Assembly: GCA_022843645.1 (NCBI GenBank)
Contig: JALHNF010000042.1
Coordinates: 1 to 5,450, forward strand
Length of the DNA stretch: 5,450 bases
Direction of reading: 5' to 3'
DNA from: Minisyncoccota bacterium
GTDB taxonomy: Bacteria > Patescibacteriota > Minisyncoccia > Phycocordibacterales > UBA5272
Both the position numbers and the translations under genes were made by a program. Under the pieces are notes generated by a model. The model made no database searches and was not told the origin of the DNA. It worked only from the letters and a program-made list of their open reading frames with translations. Positions 1 to 5,450 of this stretch are shown piece after piece; within the stretch, counting starts at the first letter, position 1; the number at the start of each line of letters is the position of its first letter.

Positions 1-738
1 TCTTTTATTTCTTTTGACCGGAAGGGGGTCAGGCTTTATTGCCATCGAGATCCATTTTCGTTTTGGCTATGGAATCACAAAGACGAGCTTCGTGACGATG
101 AGCTCTTTCTCGAGCGGTTTTTACGAGAAGGAGATACGGTCATTGATGTCGGCGCAAATATTGGACTACTCACCCTTCGTGCCGCAAAGATTGTCGGTAG
201 TGGGGGAAACGTACATGCCGTAGAGCCTCATCCTGAGACGTATACATGGCTCCAAAAAAATATTATTAAAAACGGATATAACAACATAGCGACATACAAC
301 ACAGTGATTGGAGACGAAGAAAAAAAAGTCTCGTTCACCAACTTTGCAATTAAGGACGTGAACAAAGTTTCGGATAGAGAGGGAACGATTATGCTTCCAA
401 TGACAACCCTCGACATGCTGTTTCCAAATGTGTGGCGATGTATGCTCTTAAAAATAGACGTCGAAGGGTACGAGCTACAGGCACTTTTTGGTGCTGAGAA
501 ATTGATTCATAAGACAGATGTCATTATGTTTGAAAGTTCGCCAAAGAACTTTAACCTACAAGGGTATCAATTGCAACACATTCTCAAGTACCTCGAACTA
601 CAAGGTTTTTCCGTATATACCGTAGCCAAAGACTTTTCAATTGCCCGTATTCCGCTTGGCTATGAAACAAAGGTAAAGTACGAAAATCTCTTTGCAGCAA
701 AAGATATATTCTTCTTGCAAAAAAGACTCAGCGCATAA
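1..738 (+). CDS. FkbM-family SAM-dependent methyltransferase, 5'-truncated by window edge
   Basis: Frame 1 is open from the first base to the TAA at 736-738, giving 245 visible residues. No ATG, GTG or TTG occurs in frame before the conserved core, so the true start lies left of the window; the ATG at 304 is internal. The SAM-binding motif I, VIDVGANIG, is at visible residues 47-55. The acidic end of strand 2 follows as AVEPHP at 73-78 (E75). The FkbM-typical KIDVEGYE is at 151-158. These are the hallmarks of Methyltransf_21 (FkbM) enzymes, which O-methylate sugars, lipids or small molecules; members often sit in surface-glycan loci. The acceptor cannot be read from the sequence. Runs of seven and eight A lie at 254-260 and 320-327. 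No terminator follows, and the next gene's promoter begins within 10 bases of the stop. The family call is firm; a glycan substrate is inference. Confidence 0.9.
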   Translation, partial: SFISFDRKGVRLYCHRDPFSFWLWNHKDELRDDELFLERFLREGDTVIDVGANIGLLTLRAAKIVGSGGNVHAVEPHPETYTWLQKNIIKNGYNNIATYNTVIGDEEKKVSFTNFAIKDVNKVSDREGTIMLPMTTLDMLFPNVWRCMLLKIDVEGYELQALFGAEKLIHKTDVIMFESSPKNFNLQGYQLQHILKYLELQGFSVYTVAKDFSIARIPLGYETKVKYENLFAAKDIFFLQKRLSA

Positions 739-745
739 AACAAGG

Positions 746-760
746 TGGTATACTAGGGAG
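746..760 (+). promoter_or_regulatory. Extended -10 promoter, predicted leaderless start
   Basis: TATACT at 749-754 is preceded by TG at 746-747 with one base between, the extended -10 arrangement. No good -35 hexamer lies 16-18 bases upstream (about 725-730). With the hexamer's last base at -7, +1 falls on 761, the A of the start codon. The AGGGAG at 755-760 directly abuts the ATG, which leaves no spacer for normal Shine-Dalgarno pairing and favours leaderless initiation. The whole promoter fits in the 22-base gap after the methyltransferase gene. Confidence 0.6.
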
Positions 761-1543
761 ATGAAGCGTTTTTTTATTGGAGGACTCGTCGGAGCTTTAG
801 TCATTGCTCTTGGTGTCGGAATGATGATGCAGACACGAGAGGCTGACCAAAACGAAAGTGTACAAACCGACATTGTGCGTTCAGACGATGTATCTCAACG
901 GGTAGCTATTTCGGTAGATACAAAAGAAGAAAAGAAGGGAAACGTTACATATTCACTCACTCTTCCCCGCATCTCTGGCGCACCGATATTAGAGAAGAAT
1001 ATCCGTGAGTATGTAGATGGATTTGTGCGTGCTGTGGAGATGGCTTCAAAAGACGTTACGTTTGAGGGCGCATCAAGCGAGTACTCTCTGTCTATTAACC
1101 ATACTATTATTCGCAATGATGCTTTGCTTACTGTCATTCGTATGTCGGCATATGAGTTTACTGGTGGGGCACACGGTAATCCAAGTTTTGCTTTTTTTAT
1201 GTACGATCCACGCACTATGCGTATGGTTGGTGAGGATGAAATTTTTAAGAATAGAAAAGATGAAAAGCTACTTAGTATTGTGAGTGAACGCTTGAAAAAC
1301 AATCCACAATACTCCTTCGAAGATGGTGGTACGCAAAGAAGTTATTTCTTTGATGTGAATGACCAGACTCTATTTTTAAAACAACTAAGCGAGGGGAATA
1401 TTGCGCTTACAAAAAATGGTGTTTTGTTTAAATATGGCACGTACGCGCTTGGGCCATATGTGATAGGTGAGCCAGAAGTAGAGATACCAGCTTCTCAACT
1501 CCAAGATTTCCTGACTCCTCTCGCAAGTCAGCTTTTAAAGTAA
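761..1543 (+). CDS. Membrane-anchored DUF4163/DUF3298 (PdaC/RsiV-like) protein
   Basis: The product has 260 residues. It begins with Lys-Arg and one hydrophobic segment (about 4-23), an uncleaved anchor or signal, with no lipobox Cys. Residues about 45-140 match the DUF4163 (PdaC N-terminal) pattern and end in the characteristic YEFTGGAHGN at 131-140. Residues about 145-250 match DUF3298, with a GPYVIG turn at 231-236 and a closing strand near 238-243. The same domain pair forms the extracellular part of Bacillus RsiV, which binds lysozyme, and precedes the deacetylase domain in PdaC. Here there is neither a cytoplasmic anti-sigma region (only about 3 residues precede the membrane segment) nor a NodB deacetylase domain, so it is just the external sensor or binding module. 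I chose ATG 761 because an upstream in-frame TTG at 692 would overlap the methyltransferase and bury the membrane segment. The protein is probably co-transcribed with uppP, 4 bases downstream. The exact role is unknown. Confidence 0.82.
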   Translation: MKRFFIGGLVGALVIALGVGMMMQTREADQNESVQTDIVRSDDVSQRVAISVDTKEEKKGNVTYSLTLPRISGAPILEKNIREYVDGFVRAVEMASKDVTFEGASSEYSLSINHTIIRNDALLTVIRMSAYEFTGGAHGNPSFAFFMYDPRTMRMVGEDEIFKNRKDEKLLSIVSERLKNNPQYSFEDGGTQRSYFFDVNDQTLFLKQLSEGNIALTKNGVLFKYGTYALGPYVIGEPEVEIPASQLQDFLTPLASQLLK

Positions 1544-1547
1544 GCGT

Positions 1548-2318
1548 GTGACAGTTCTACAAGCAATTATTTTAGGTTTAGTAGAAGGGCTCACGGAATT
1601 TTTACCAGTATCCTCAACAGCGCACCTTCTTTTGGCGCAACGATTGATGGATATCACCCTCACACAAAGCATGGTGACGTTTACTATCGCGGTGCAACTC
1701 GGCTCTATTCTTGCGGCGTTCTTCTTGTATCGAAAAAAGTTTGCATCCCTTTCTCACAATGTTGTCTTGTGCGTAGCGCTTGTACCAACGCTTGTTGCGG
1801 GGGTCTTTGTATATCCGCACCTTAAAACTATTTTTTCTCATATACTTTTTATTGTGCCGTGGACCCTTATTGTTGGCGGACTCCTCATGCTTGTTGCCGA
1901 ATACGTGTATAAAAAGAAGAGGACGCCTGAAAGCGAACCAGAACTCACTGCGTACCAGAAGATTTATCTTGGGTGCGCGCAAACACTCGCGCTTGTGCCT
2001 GGAGTGTCGCGGTCTGCGTCGATGATTGTTGCGGGGCTTTTTGCGGGATTGCCACGAAATAGTCTTTCCTCATTTACCTTCATTCTTGCAGTGCCGACCA
2101 TGTTTGCGGCTACAACTTATGACGTATATAAAAACGTTGAGCTTGTAAAACACGATGTTTTCTCCGTTTCCTTTTTTGTTGGTTTTACTGTTGCGTTCCT
2201 GGCAGCGTTTCTTTCTATACGTTTTATGCTTTATGTCGTAAGGCGATATACATTTGTCCCTTTCGGGTGGTACCGTGTCATACTGGGGCTTGGCATCATT
2301 CTCTTCCTGTACATATAA
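1548..2318 (+). CDS. uppP: Undecaprenyl-diphosphatase UppP (BacA family)
   Basis: UppP dephosphorylates undecaprenyl diphosphate to the monophosphate, recycling the lipid carrier used for peptidoglycan and other surface glycans; overexpression gives bacitracin resistance. The product is a polytopic membrane protein of 256 residues, slightly short of the 273 of E. coli. The first active-site loop is EGLTEFLPVSSTAH at 13-26, with E13, E17, S22, S23 and H26 present. The second is PGVSRS at 151-156, with R155 matching the catalytic Arg of E. coli (R174). LGSILAAFFLYR at 51-62 is also typical. Two normally conserved glycines are Ala here (A25 and A157). The start is GTG, the only sensible one, 4 bases after the preceding stop and with no clear Shine-Dalgarno sequence, so translation is probably coupled to the upstream gene. 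The last bases lie next to the promoter of the following gene. Confidence 0.96.
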   Translation: MTVLQAIILGLVEGLTEFLPVSSTAHLLLAQRLMDITLTQSMVTFTIAVQLGSILAAFFLYRKKFASLSHNVVLCVALVPTLVAGVFVYPHLKTIFSHILFIVPWTLIVGGLLMLVAEYVYKKKRTPESEPELTAYQKIYLGCAQTLALVPGVSRSASMIVAGLFAGLPRNSLSSFTFILAVPTMFAATTYDVYKNVELVKHDVFSVSFFVGFTVAFLAAFLSIRFMLYVVRRYTFVPFGWYRVILGLGIILFLYI

Positions 2319-2326
2319 ATTTTCTG

Positions 2327-2345
2327 TATACTATACTCAATAAAT
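2327..2345 (+). promoter_or_regulatory. Tandem overlapping -10 elements upstream of the LytR_C gene
   Basis: Two TATACT hexamers overlap by one base, at 2327-2332 and 2332-2337, in the 27-base gap after uppP. TGTACA at 2308-2313 could act as a weak -35 for the second (18-base spacer). From the second hexamer +1 falls on about 2344, leaving a 2-base leader before ATG 2346; from the first, about 7 bases. No purine-rich Shine-Dalgarno sequence is present between the hexamers and the ATG. This suggests the downstream three-gene unit has its own promoter. Confidence 0.6.
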
Positions 2346-3062
2346 ATGAAAGACTTTATTCGTGCCTACGGAGTTACTCTCCTTGTCGTCTGTGGACTCA
2401 TGATTGGAGGTTATTTTTACATTCAAAATCGGTCACTTCAAGGTATCTCTAAGCTTGATGAAACACAAGTTGCTCAGTTGATTGAAACTGTTGGAAAACA
2501 TATTGTGTTGCCTGAACCTCTTACTGTGGCCGAGGTAGAGGTTGCTACCGTACAAAACGCTGAGAGTCTTAGACAGTCAAGTCAGTTCTTTAAAGAGGCA
2601 CAAAACGGTGATCAGCTTCTTATCTTTCCTACAAAACTCGTGCTTTTCCGCCCGAGTAACAATAGAATCGTCAACATGAGCGCTCCAAGTGGTGTGCAAG
2701 ACACAACAAGTAGTGTCGTTGCAATTGCAACAAGCACAAATCAAACCGCAACTTCAACAAGTGCTGCTCAGCCGACAGTTGTTTCGCGAACGCTTACTGT
2801 TGAAATAAGAAATGGAAGTGGTAAAACCGGGCTCGCTGGAACCGTCAAGACAAAACTCGCGTCATTTCCACAGGTTGAAGTGGTTAAAACAGGGAATGCT
2901 TCAAAAGATTCATACGAAAGTACAGTTATCGTGAACAAAGAAAACTTCATGCTTCCAGACATAAGTAGTGTCTTAAAAGGTTCGACACAGACAGCGCTTC
3001 CTTCTGGTGAAGGAGAAACAACTGCCGACATACTTATTATTCTTGGGAAGGATACACAATAG
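2346..3062 (+). CDS. Membrane-anchored LytR C-terminal domain (LytR_C) protein
   Basis: The product has 238 residues. A single membrane segment lies at about 8-26 after a short N-terminus with Lys and Arg, which places the rest outside the cytoplasm. Residues about 38-112 form a compact domain with FFKEAQNGDQLLIF at 81-94 and LFRPSNNRIV at 100-109. I recognise this GD-x-LLI / RPS-x-N-x-I pattern from CPR hypothetical proteins, where it often accompanies LytR_C; that is recollection, not a search. A Ser/Thr/Ala-rich linker follows at about 112-147. The LytR_C domain spans about 149-236, opening with VEIRNGSGKTGLAG at 152-165 and closing with ADILIILGKD. The catalytic LytR-CpsA-Psr phosphotransferase domain is absent, so this is not a wall-teichoic ligase but a stand-alone wall-associated module. 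The stop is 6 bases before the next start, so it is probably the first gene of a three-gene operon. Its molecular role is unknown. Confidence 0.85.
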   Translation: MKDFIRAYGVTLLVVCGLMIGGYFYIQNRSLQGISKLDETQVAQLIETVGKHIVLPEPLTVAEVEVATVQNAESLRQSSQFFKEAQNGDQLLIFPTKLVLFRPSNNRIVNMSAPSGVQDTTSSVVAIATSTNQTATSTSAAQPTVVSRTLTVEIRNGSGKTGLAGTVKTKLASFPQVEVVKTGNASKDSYESTVIVNKENFMLPDISSVLKGSTQTALPSGEGETTADILIILGKDTQ

Positions 3063-3068
3063 TTTTCT

Positions 3069-4433
3069 ATGCGAGAGAATCGCTCACCTTGGATTCATCA
3101 GCTTGATGTACATCGACAAACAAAACGTATAGATACAGATGTGCTGACCGATGTTGTTATTGTTGGTGGGGGAATTGCTGGAATAGCAACAGCTTTTTTC
3201 CTCTTGAAATACACTAACAAAAACGTCGTTTTATGTGACCGTGATAAAATAGGCCATGGCGCGACAGGGCACAATGCTGGACAAATCGTAAGCTACTTCG
3301 AGCGGCCATTTAAAGATCTAGTGTCTGAGTTTGGACTTGACATGGTTGCTCGGGCACAGCGAGATGTTGAAAATGCGTGGCAACTTCTTGATGAGATATA
3401 CACGGACGCAGGCTTAGATATTCCTGTGTCTCGCTTCGAAGGTCATATGGGTATTCGTACCAAAGAGCAGCTCACTGCGTATCTTGAAGATATGAAGTTA
3501 CGCGTTGCAGGAGGTTTGAATAAAGAAATAATGCGTATTGCTATCGAGCTCAGTGATGTATACCAAGACACACTTGCGTCGTTCGCTGGACTCTATGAAT
3601 ATGTTCCCCACGAGGAAATACTGCATCGTCTAGAGACAGACAGCAAAGCGTTTTTTGCAAGCCTTTCATTTCAAAAAGGAGTGACTAACAGTGCGCTTTT
3701 TGTTCAAGAAGTTGCACTCTACATACAACAGAAATACGGAGATCGTTTTAGTTTGTTTGAGCATACAAATGTCTCCAAAGTTGTTCTCAAGGCAACAAGT
3801 ATCTTACTTGATGTTGGTGAGCACACTGTTTCGGCAGAAAAAGTAGTTCTCTGCACCAATGGATTTGAAAGCTTTTCGATTTTTACAGAAGAAGGGCTTG
3901 AGCTCAACAAGAGATTCCACGCTCGGGTGTATGGACAAGTTGCTTACATGTCTGGGTATACTGGGCCGGTGGCACACCCTCCAACAGCAATTAGCTATCT
4001 AAAAGAAGATGTTCCTGGCCCAGAGGCAAACTATAATTATCTCACTCGACGACCGTTTGAAGTAGAGAAAGATGTTAAGCATGATTTAGTATGCGTGGGT
4101 GGCCCTACGGTGCCTTTATACGAAGAAAACGCATACAAAGATAGCAACGAATACCCAGAGTCTGTTGTCGAAGAGCTCGATACATTTCTTGAGACAACAT
4201 ATAAGTATGCGCATGGTCGGTCCCCGCAGTATAAGTTTACATGGCATGGGCTTATGGGCTACACAAAAAACTATGTCCGCATGATAGGCCCTGATCCCAC
4301 ACACTCACAGGTGCTGTATAATCTCGGATGTAATGGTGTTGGTATTTTGCCATCTCTTTGTGGTGCAAAGAAGATAAGTGACCATGTCCTCGGCAAAGAG
4401 ATACCTCCATCTATGTTTGATGTGAGGGAGTAA
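3069..4433 (+). CDS. FAD-dependent oxidoreductase, DAO family
   Basis: The product has 454 residues and no membrane segment or signal, so it is probably cytosolic. The FAD-binding Rossmann motif is DVVIVGGGIAGIATA at 28-42 (G33, G35, G38), preceded by about 27 residues that include PW at 7-8 and QLDVHR at 11-16. A second conserved element, GATGHNAGQ at 64-72, occupies the place where DAO proteins contact the flavin. The C-terminal FAD-contact region has WHGLMGYT at 382-389, GPDP at 397-400 and GCNGVG at 410-415. The order and spacing fit the glycine oxidase, sarcosine oxidase and DadA type of DAO fold (PF01266). Substrate and electron acceptor cannot be told; the middle region is not one I can assign. 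ATG 3069 lies 6 bases after the previous stop and has no Shine-Dalgarno sequence at useful spacing (GGGAAGGA at 3045-3052 is 16 bases away), so reinitiation is likely. Fold call firm, function open. Confidence 0.88.
   Translation: MRENRSPWIHQLDVHRQTKRIDTDVLTDVVIVGGGIAGIATAFFLLKYTNKNVVLCDRDKIGHGATGHNAGQIVSYFERPFKDLVSEFGLDMVARAQRDVENAWQLLDEIYTDAGLDIPVSRFEGHMGIRTKEQLTAYLEDMKLRVAGGLNKEIMRIAIELSDVYQDTLASFAGLYEYVPHEEILHRLETDSKAFFASLSFQKGVTNSALFVQEVALYIQQKYGDRFSLFEHTNVSKVVLKATSILLDVGEHTVSAEKVVLCTNGFESFSIFTEEGLELNKRFHARVYGQVAYMSGYTGPVAHPPTAISYLKEDVPGPEANYNYLTRRPFEVEKDVKHDLVCVGGPTVPLYEENAYKDSNEYPESVVEELDTFLETTYKYAHGRSPQYKFTWHGLMGYTKNYVRMIGPDPTHSQVLYNLGCNGVGILPSLCGAKKISDHVLGKEIPPSMFDVRE
4424..4430 (+). 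promoter_or_regulatory. Shine-Dalgarno sequence of the histidine phosphatase gene
   Basis: GAGGGAG lies inside the last codons of the oxidoreductase gene and ends 5 bases before ATG 4436. It fixes that start and is the only convincing ribosome-binding site in the window. Its presence at an operon-internal gene contrasts with the promoter-proximal genes, which lack one. Confidence 0.65.
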
Positions 4434-4435
4434 TC

Positions 4436-5182
4436 ATGAATACTCAGCATATGTTTTCCATACTCGAGAACGAATACATTGTATTTTTACTCGTCCTACT
4501 TTTTCTTGTCATTATTTTTAGGATAGGTAAAATAGTTTTTCCGAAAGATGTGTATTTCATCCGTCACGGCGAGACGCTTTTAAACAAGGAGCATGTTCGG
4601 CAGGGGAGCGAGGGAGGGCTTTCAGAAGAAGGGAAAGAGCAGGCAATGAAGACAGGCCTCCGTCTTTCAAAAATGCATCTTGAGCACATGTACGTAAGTC
4701 CGTATGAGCGCACCCAAGAAACGGCGGAAATTATCAATCAATACACGCATATACCAGTTTCCTATACACCGCTACTTGCCGAACGAAAGAATCCGACAGA
4801 TATTATTGGCAAGAAATACGATGATCTTGAAGTTGAAAAGATCGTCAATCAAATAGATCTGAGTAACCATGATCCTGATTTTCGATTTTCTGATGAAGAG
4901 AACTTTAGTGACATGCAACAGAGGGCGCAGAAACTACTTTCTTTTTTGGCAGTACGGCCATATACGCGTATCGTGTGTGTCACACATGGCATTTTCCTTA
5001 AAATGGTATTGGCGCATATTACCTATGGTGCCCGACTCACTCCGCTTACTCACGCAACCCTCACGTATTTAACCACAGTCCACAATGCAGGTATCACGCT
5101 TCTGAGGTATAACCCGTGGAATAGATTCCTTGGCAAAAATGTTTGGACTATCGTTGTTTTCGACGATGTTTCCAAGCTATAG
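4436..5182 (+). CDS. Membrane-anchored histidine phosphatase family protein
   Basis: The product has 248 residues. Residues 14-30 are strongly hydrophobic and form one membrane anchor. Acidic residues (E11, E13) precede it and basic ones (R29, K32, K37) follow, so the positive-inside rule puts the catalytic domain in the cytoplasm at the membrane face. The phosphoglycerate-mutase-like domain spans about 38-240. The phosphohistidine motif is FIRHGET at 41-47 (R43, H44). The second Arg is R92 in SPYERTQET, the acid residue is E116 in LAER, and the second His is H174 in VTHG. All core catalytic residues are therefore present and the enzyme should be active. The family includes sugar-phosphate and nucleotide phosphatases and phosphoglycerate mutases, and the substrate cannot be chosen from sequence alone. 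The gene is last in the probable operon, 2 bases after the oxidoreductase stop, with its own Shine-Dalgarno sequence. Confidence 0.9.
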   Translation: MNTQHMFSILENEYIVFLLVLLFLVIIFRIGKIVFPKDVYFIRHGETLLNKEHVRQGSEGGLSEEGKEQAMKTGLRLSKMHLEHMYVSPYERTQETAEIINQYTHIPVSYTPLLAERKNPTDIIGKKYDDLEVEKIVNQIDLSNHDPDFRFSDEENFSDMQQRAQKLLSFLAVRPYTRIVCVTHGIFLKMVLAHITYGARLTPLTHATLTYLTTVHNAGITLLRYNPWNRFLGKNVWTIVVFDDVSKL

Positions 5183-5196
5183 TTTCTCGTCTTTTT
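5162..5196 (+). terminator. Possible weak intrinsic terminator
   Basis: GACGA at 5162-5166 is complementary to TCGTC at 5187-5191, and five T follow at 5192-5196. The 20-base loop could hold a second short pairing (AAGC with GTTT around TATA, including one G-T pair). The left arm lies inside the last codons of the phosphatase gene. The 5-bp stem is weak, so this is only a candidate end for the three-gene transcript; no better hairpin was found in the following gap. Confidence 0.3.
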
Positions 5197-5339
5197 ACAT
5201 AACCAATCACGCATACTTCGTTTTTCTTTCCCAAACCTACCTCTTCCTCAATAAAAATGAAGTACTGACTCTTGGCCTGTAAAGTCATTCAAAGAAGTGG
5301 TCATCTTTCAAAACCCTCACTGTTGTCTCTATTAAAGTT

Positions 5340-5354
5340 TGCTACACTGTATGC
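5340..5354 (+). promoter_or_regulatory. Extended -10 promoter, predicted leaderless start
   Basis: TACACT at 5343-5348 is preceded by TG at 5340-5341 with one base between. No good -35 hexamer is seen; TGTTGT at 5321-5326 is a poor candidate with a 16-base spacer. With the hexamer ending at -7, +1 falls on 5355, the A of the start codon. This is the same geometry as at 746-761. No Shine-Dalgarno sequence is present. Confidence 0.55.
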
Positions 5355-5450
5355 ATGCGTGATCTTTTTTCTTCATACGAATTCTCAAATGCACATGATG
5401 TGACAGAGGCATACAGCACCGATGCCAGCATCTTTTCTGTGGTGCCACAA
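5355..5450 (+). CDS. FAD-linked oxidase (GlcD-like) N-terminus, 3'-truncated by window edge
   Basis: Frame 3 is open from ATG 5355 to the end of the window, giving 32 residues. The stretch AYSTDASIFSVVPQ at 19-32 matches the very conserved opening of FAD/FMN-containing dehydrogenases of the GlcD type (glycolate or lactate oxidase, PF01565), where Y-S-x-D-A-S-x-Y/F precedes the Pro that leads into the flavin-binding domain. The enzymes oxidise 2-hydroxy acids, but the subfamily cannot be chosen from so little sequence. A nearby ATG at 5351 is out of frame and stops after three codons. The start is supported by the -10 element directly upstream. Confidence 0.75.
   Translation, partial: MRDLFSSYEFSNAHDVTEAYSTDASIFSVVPQ

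Noticed and set aside
304..738. Methyltransferase start at ATG 304
   Set aside because: The same frame is open to base 1 and carries the SAM-binding motif VIDVGANIG upstream, so 304 is an internal Met.
692..760. TTG start at 692 for the DUF4163/DUF3298 gene
   Set aside because: It would overlap the methyltransferase by 47 bases and add a polar segment before the membrane anchor; ATG 761 has a promoter directly upstream and a proper Lys-Arg plus hydrophobic N-terminus.
895..1302. Open frame on the minus strand (135 codons)
   Set aside because: It lies fully antisense to a well-supported gene, shows no recognisable domain and has low-complexity Ser/Phe composition typical of a shadow frame.
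1614..1982. Open frame on the minus strand inside uppP
   Set aside because: It is antisense to a gene with clear catalytic motifs and has no domain or upstream signal of its own.
3053..3068. A separate promoter (CACAAT 3055-3060) for the FAD oxidoreductase
   Set aside because: It is a poor match to a -10, has no TG extension and sits in the end of the preceding gene; the 6-base gap favours read-through and reinitiation.
5291..5307. Hairpin AAAGA/TCTTT as a terminator
   Set aside because: The 5-bp AT-rich stem has no T run after it.
1..5450. Recoded TGA (Gracilibacteria/Absconditabacteria code)
   Set aside because: All six visible stops are TAA or TAG, but no in-frame TGA occurs in any real gene, so there is no evidence for reassignment; six stops are too few to read as bias.
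1..5450. tRNA, rRNA, CRISPR, insertion sequence or defence genes
   Set aside because: No cloverleaf, repeat array, terminal inverted repeat, transposase or nuclease motif was seen on either strand; coding genes fill nearly all the space.

Overview
The window is compact, all on the + strand, of moderate GC, and looks like a chromosomal segment of a Candidate Phyla Radiation (Patescibacteria, probably Parcubacteria-like) bacterium. I infer this from the very short gaps between genes, from a stand-alone LytR_C domain protein with a Ser/Thr linker and an N-terminal module of a kind I associate with CPR genomes, from a variant UppP, and from near-absent Shine-Dalgarno sequences at promoter-proximal genes. 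No 16S rRNA or other taxonomic marker is present, so the assignment is tentative. No in-frame TGA interrupts the genes, so the standard bacterial code applies.

Layout. (1) 1-738 is the 3' part of an FkbM-family methyltransferase whose start lies left of the window. (2) 761-1543 is a membrane-anchored DUF4163/DUF3298 (PdaC/RsiV-like) extracytoplasmic protein. It is followed 4 bases later by (3) uppP, undecaprenyl-diphosphatase, 1548-2318. (4) 2346-3062 is a membrane-anchored LytR_C protein, (5) 3069-4433 an FAD-dependent DAO-family oxidoreductase and (6) 4436-5182 a membrane-anchored histidine phosphatase. These three are separated by 6 and 2 bases and probably form one operon. (7) After a 172-base gap, 5355-5450 is the start of a GlcD-like FAD-linked oxidase that runs off the right edge.

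How it fits together. Genes 1-4 point to the cell surface: glycan or lipid methylation, an extracytoplasmic anchored domain, lipid-carrier recycling and a wall-associated domain. Genes 5 and 7 are flavoenzymes of unknown substrate. The histidine phosphatase has a complete catalytic set, and its tether probably holds it on the inner face of the membrane.

The most interesting signal is regulatory. Three genes (761, 2346, 5355) carry a -10-like hexamer placed so close to the start codon that the expected transcription start falls on, or 2 bases before, the A of the ATG, which predicts leaderless mRNAs. The last gene of the middle operon instead has a clear Shine-Dalgarno sequence. I found no mobile element, CRISPR array, tRNA, rRNA or defence system. 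Apart from the leaderless-promoter pattern this is an ordinary housekeeping and envelope region.
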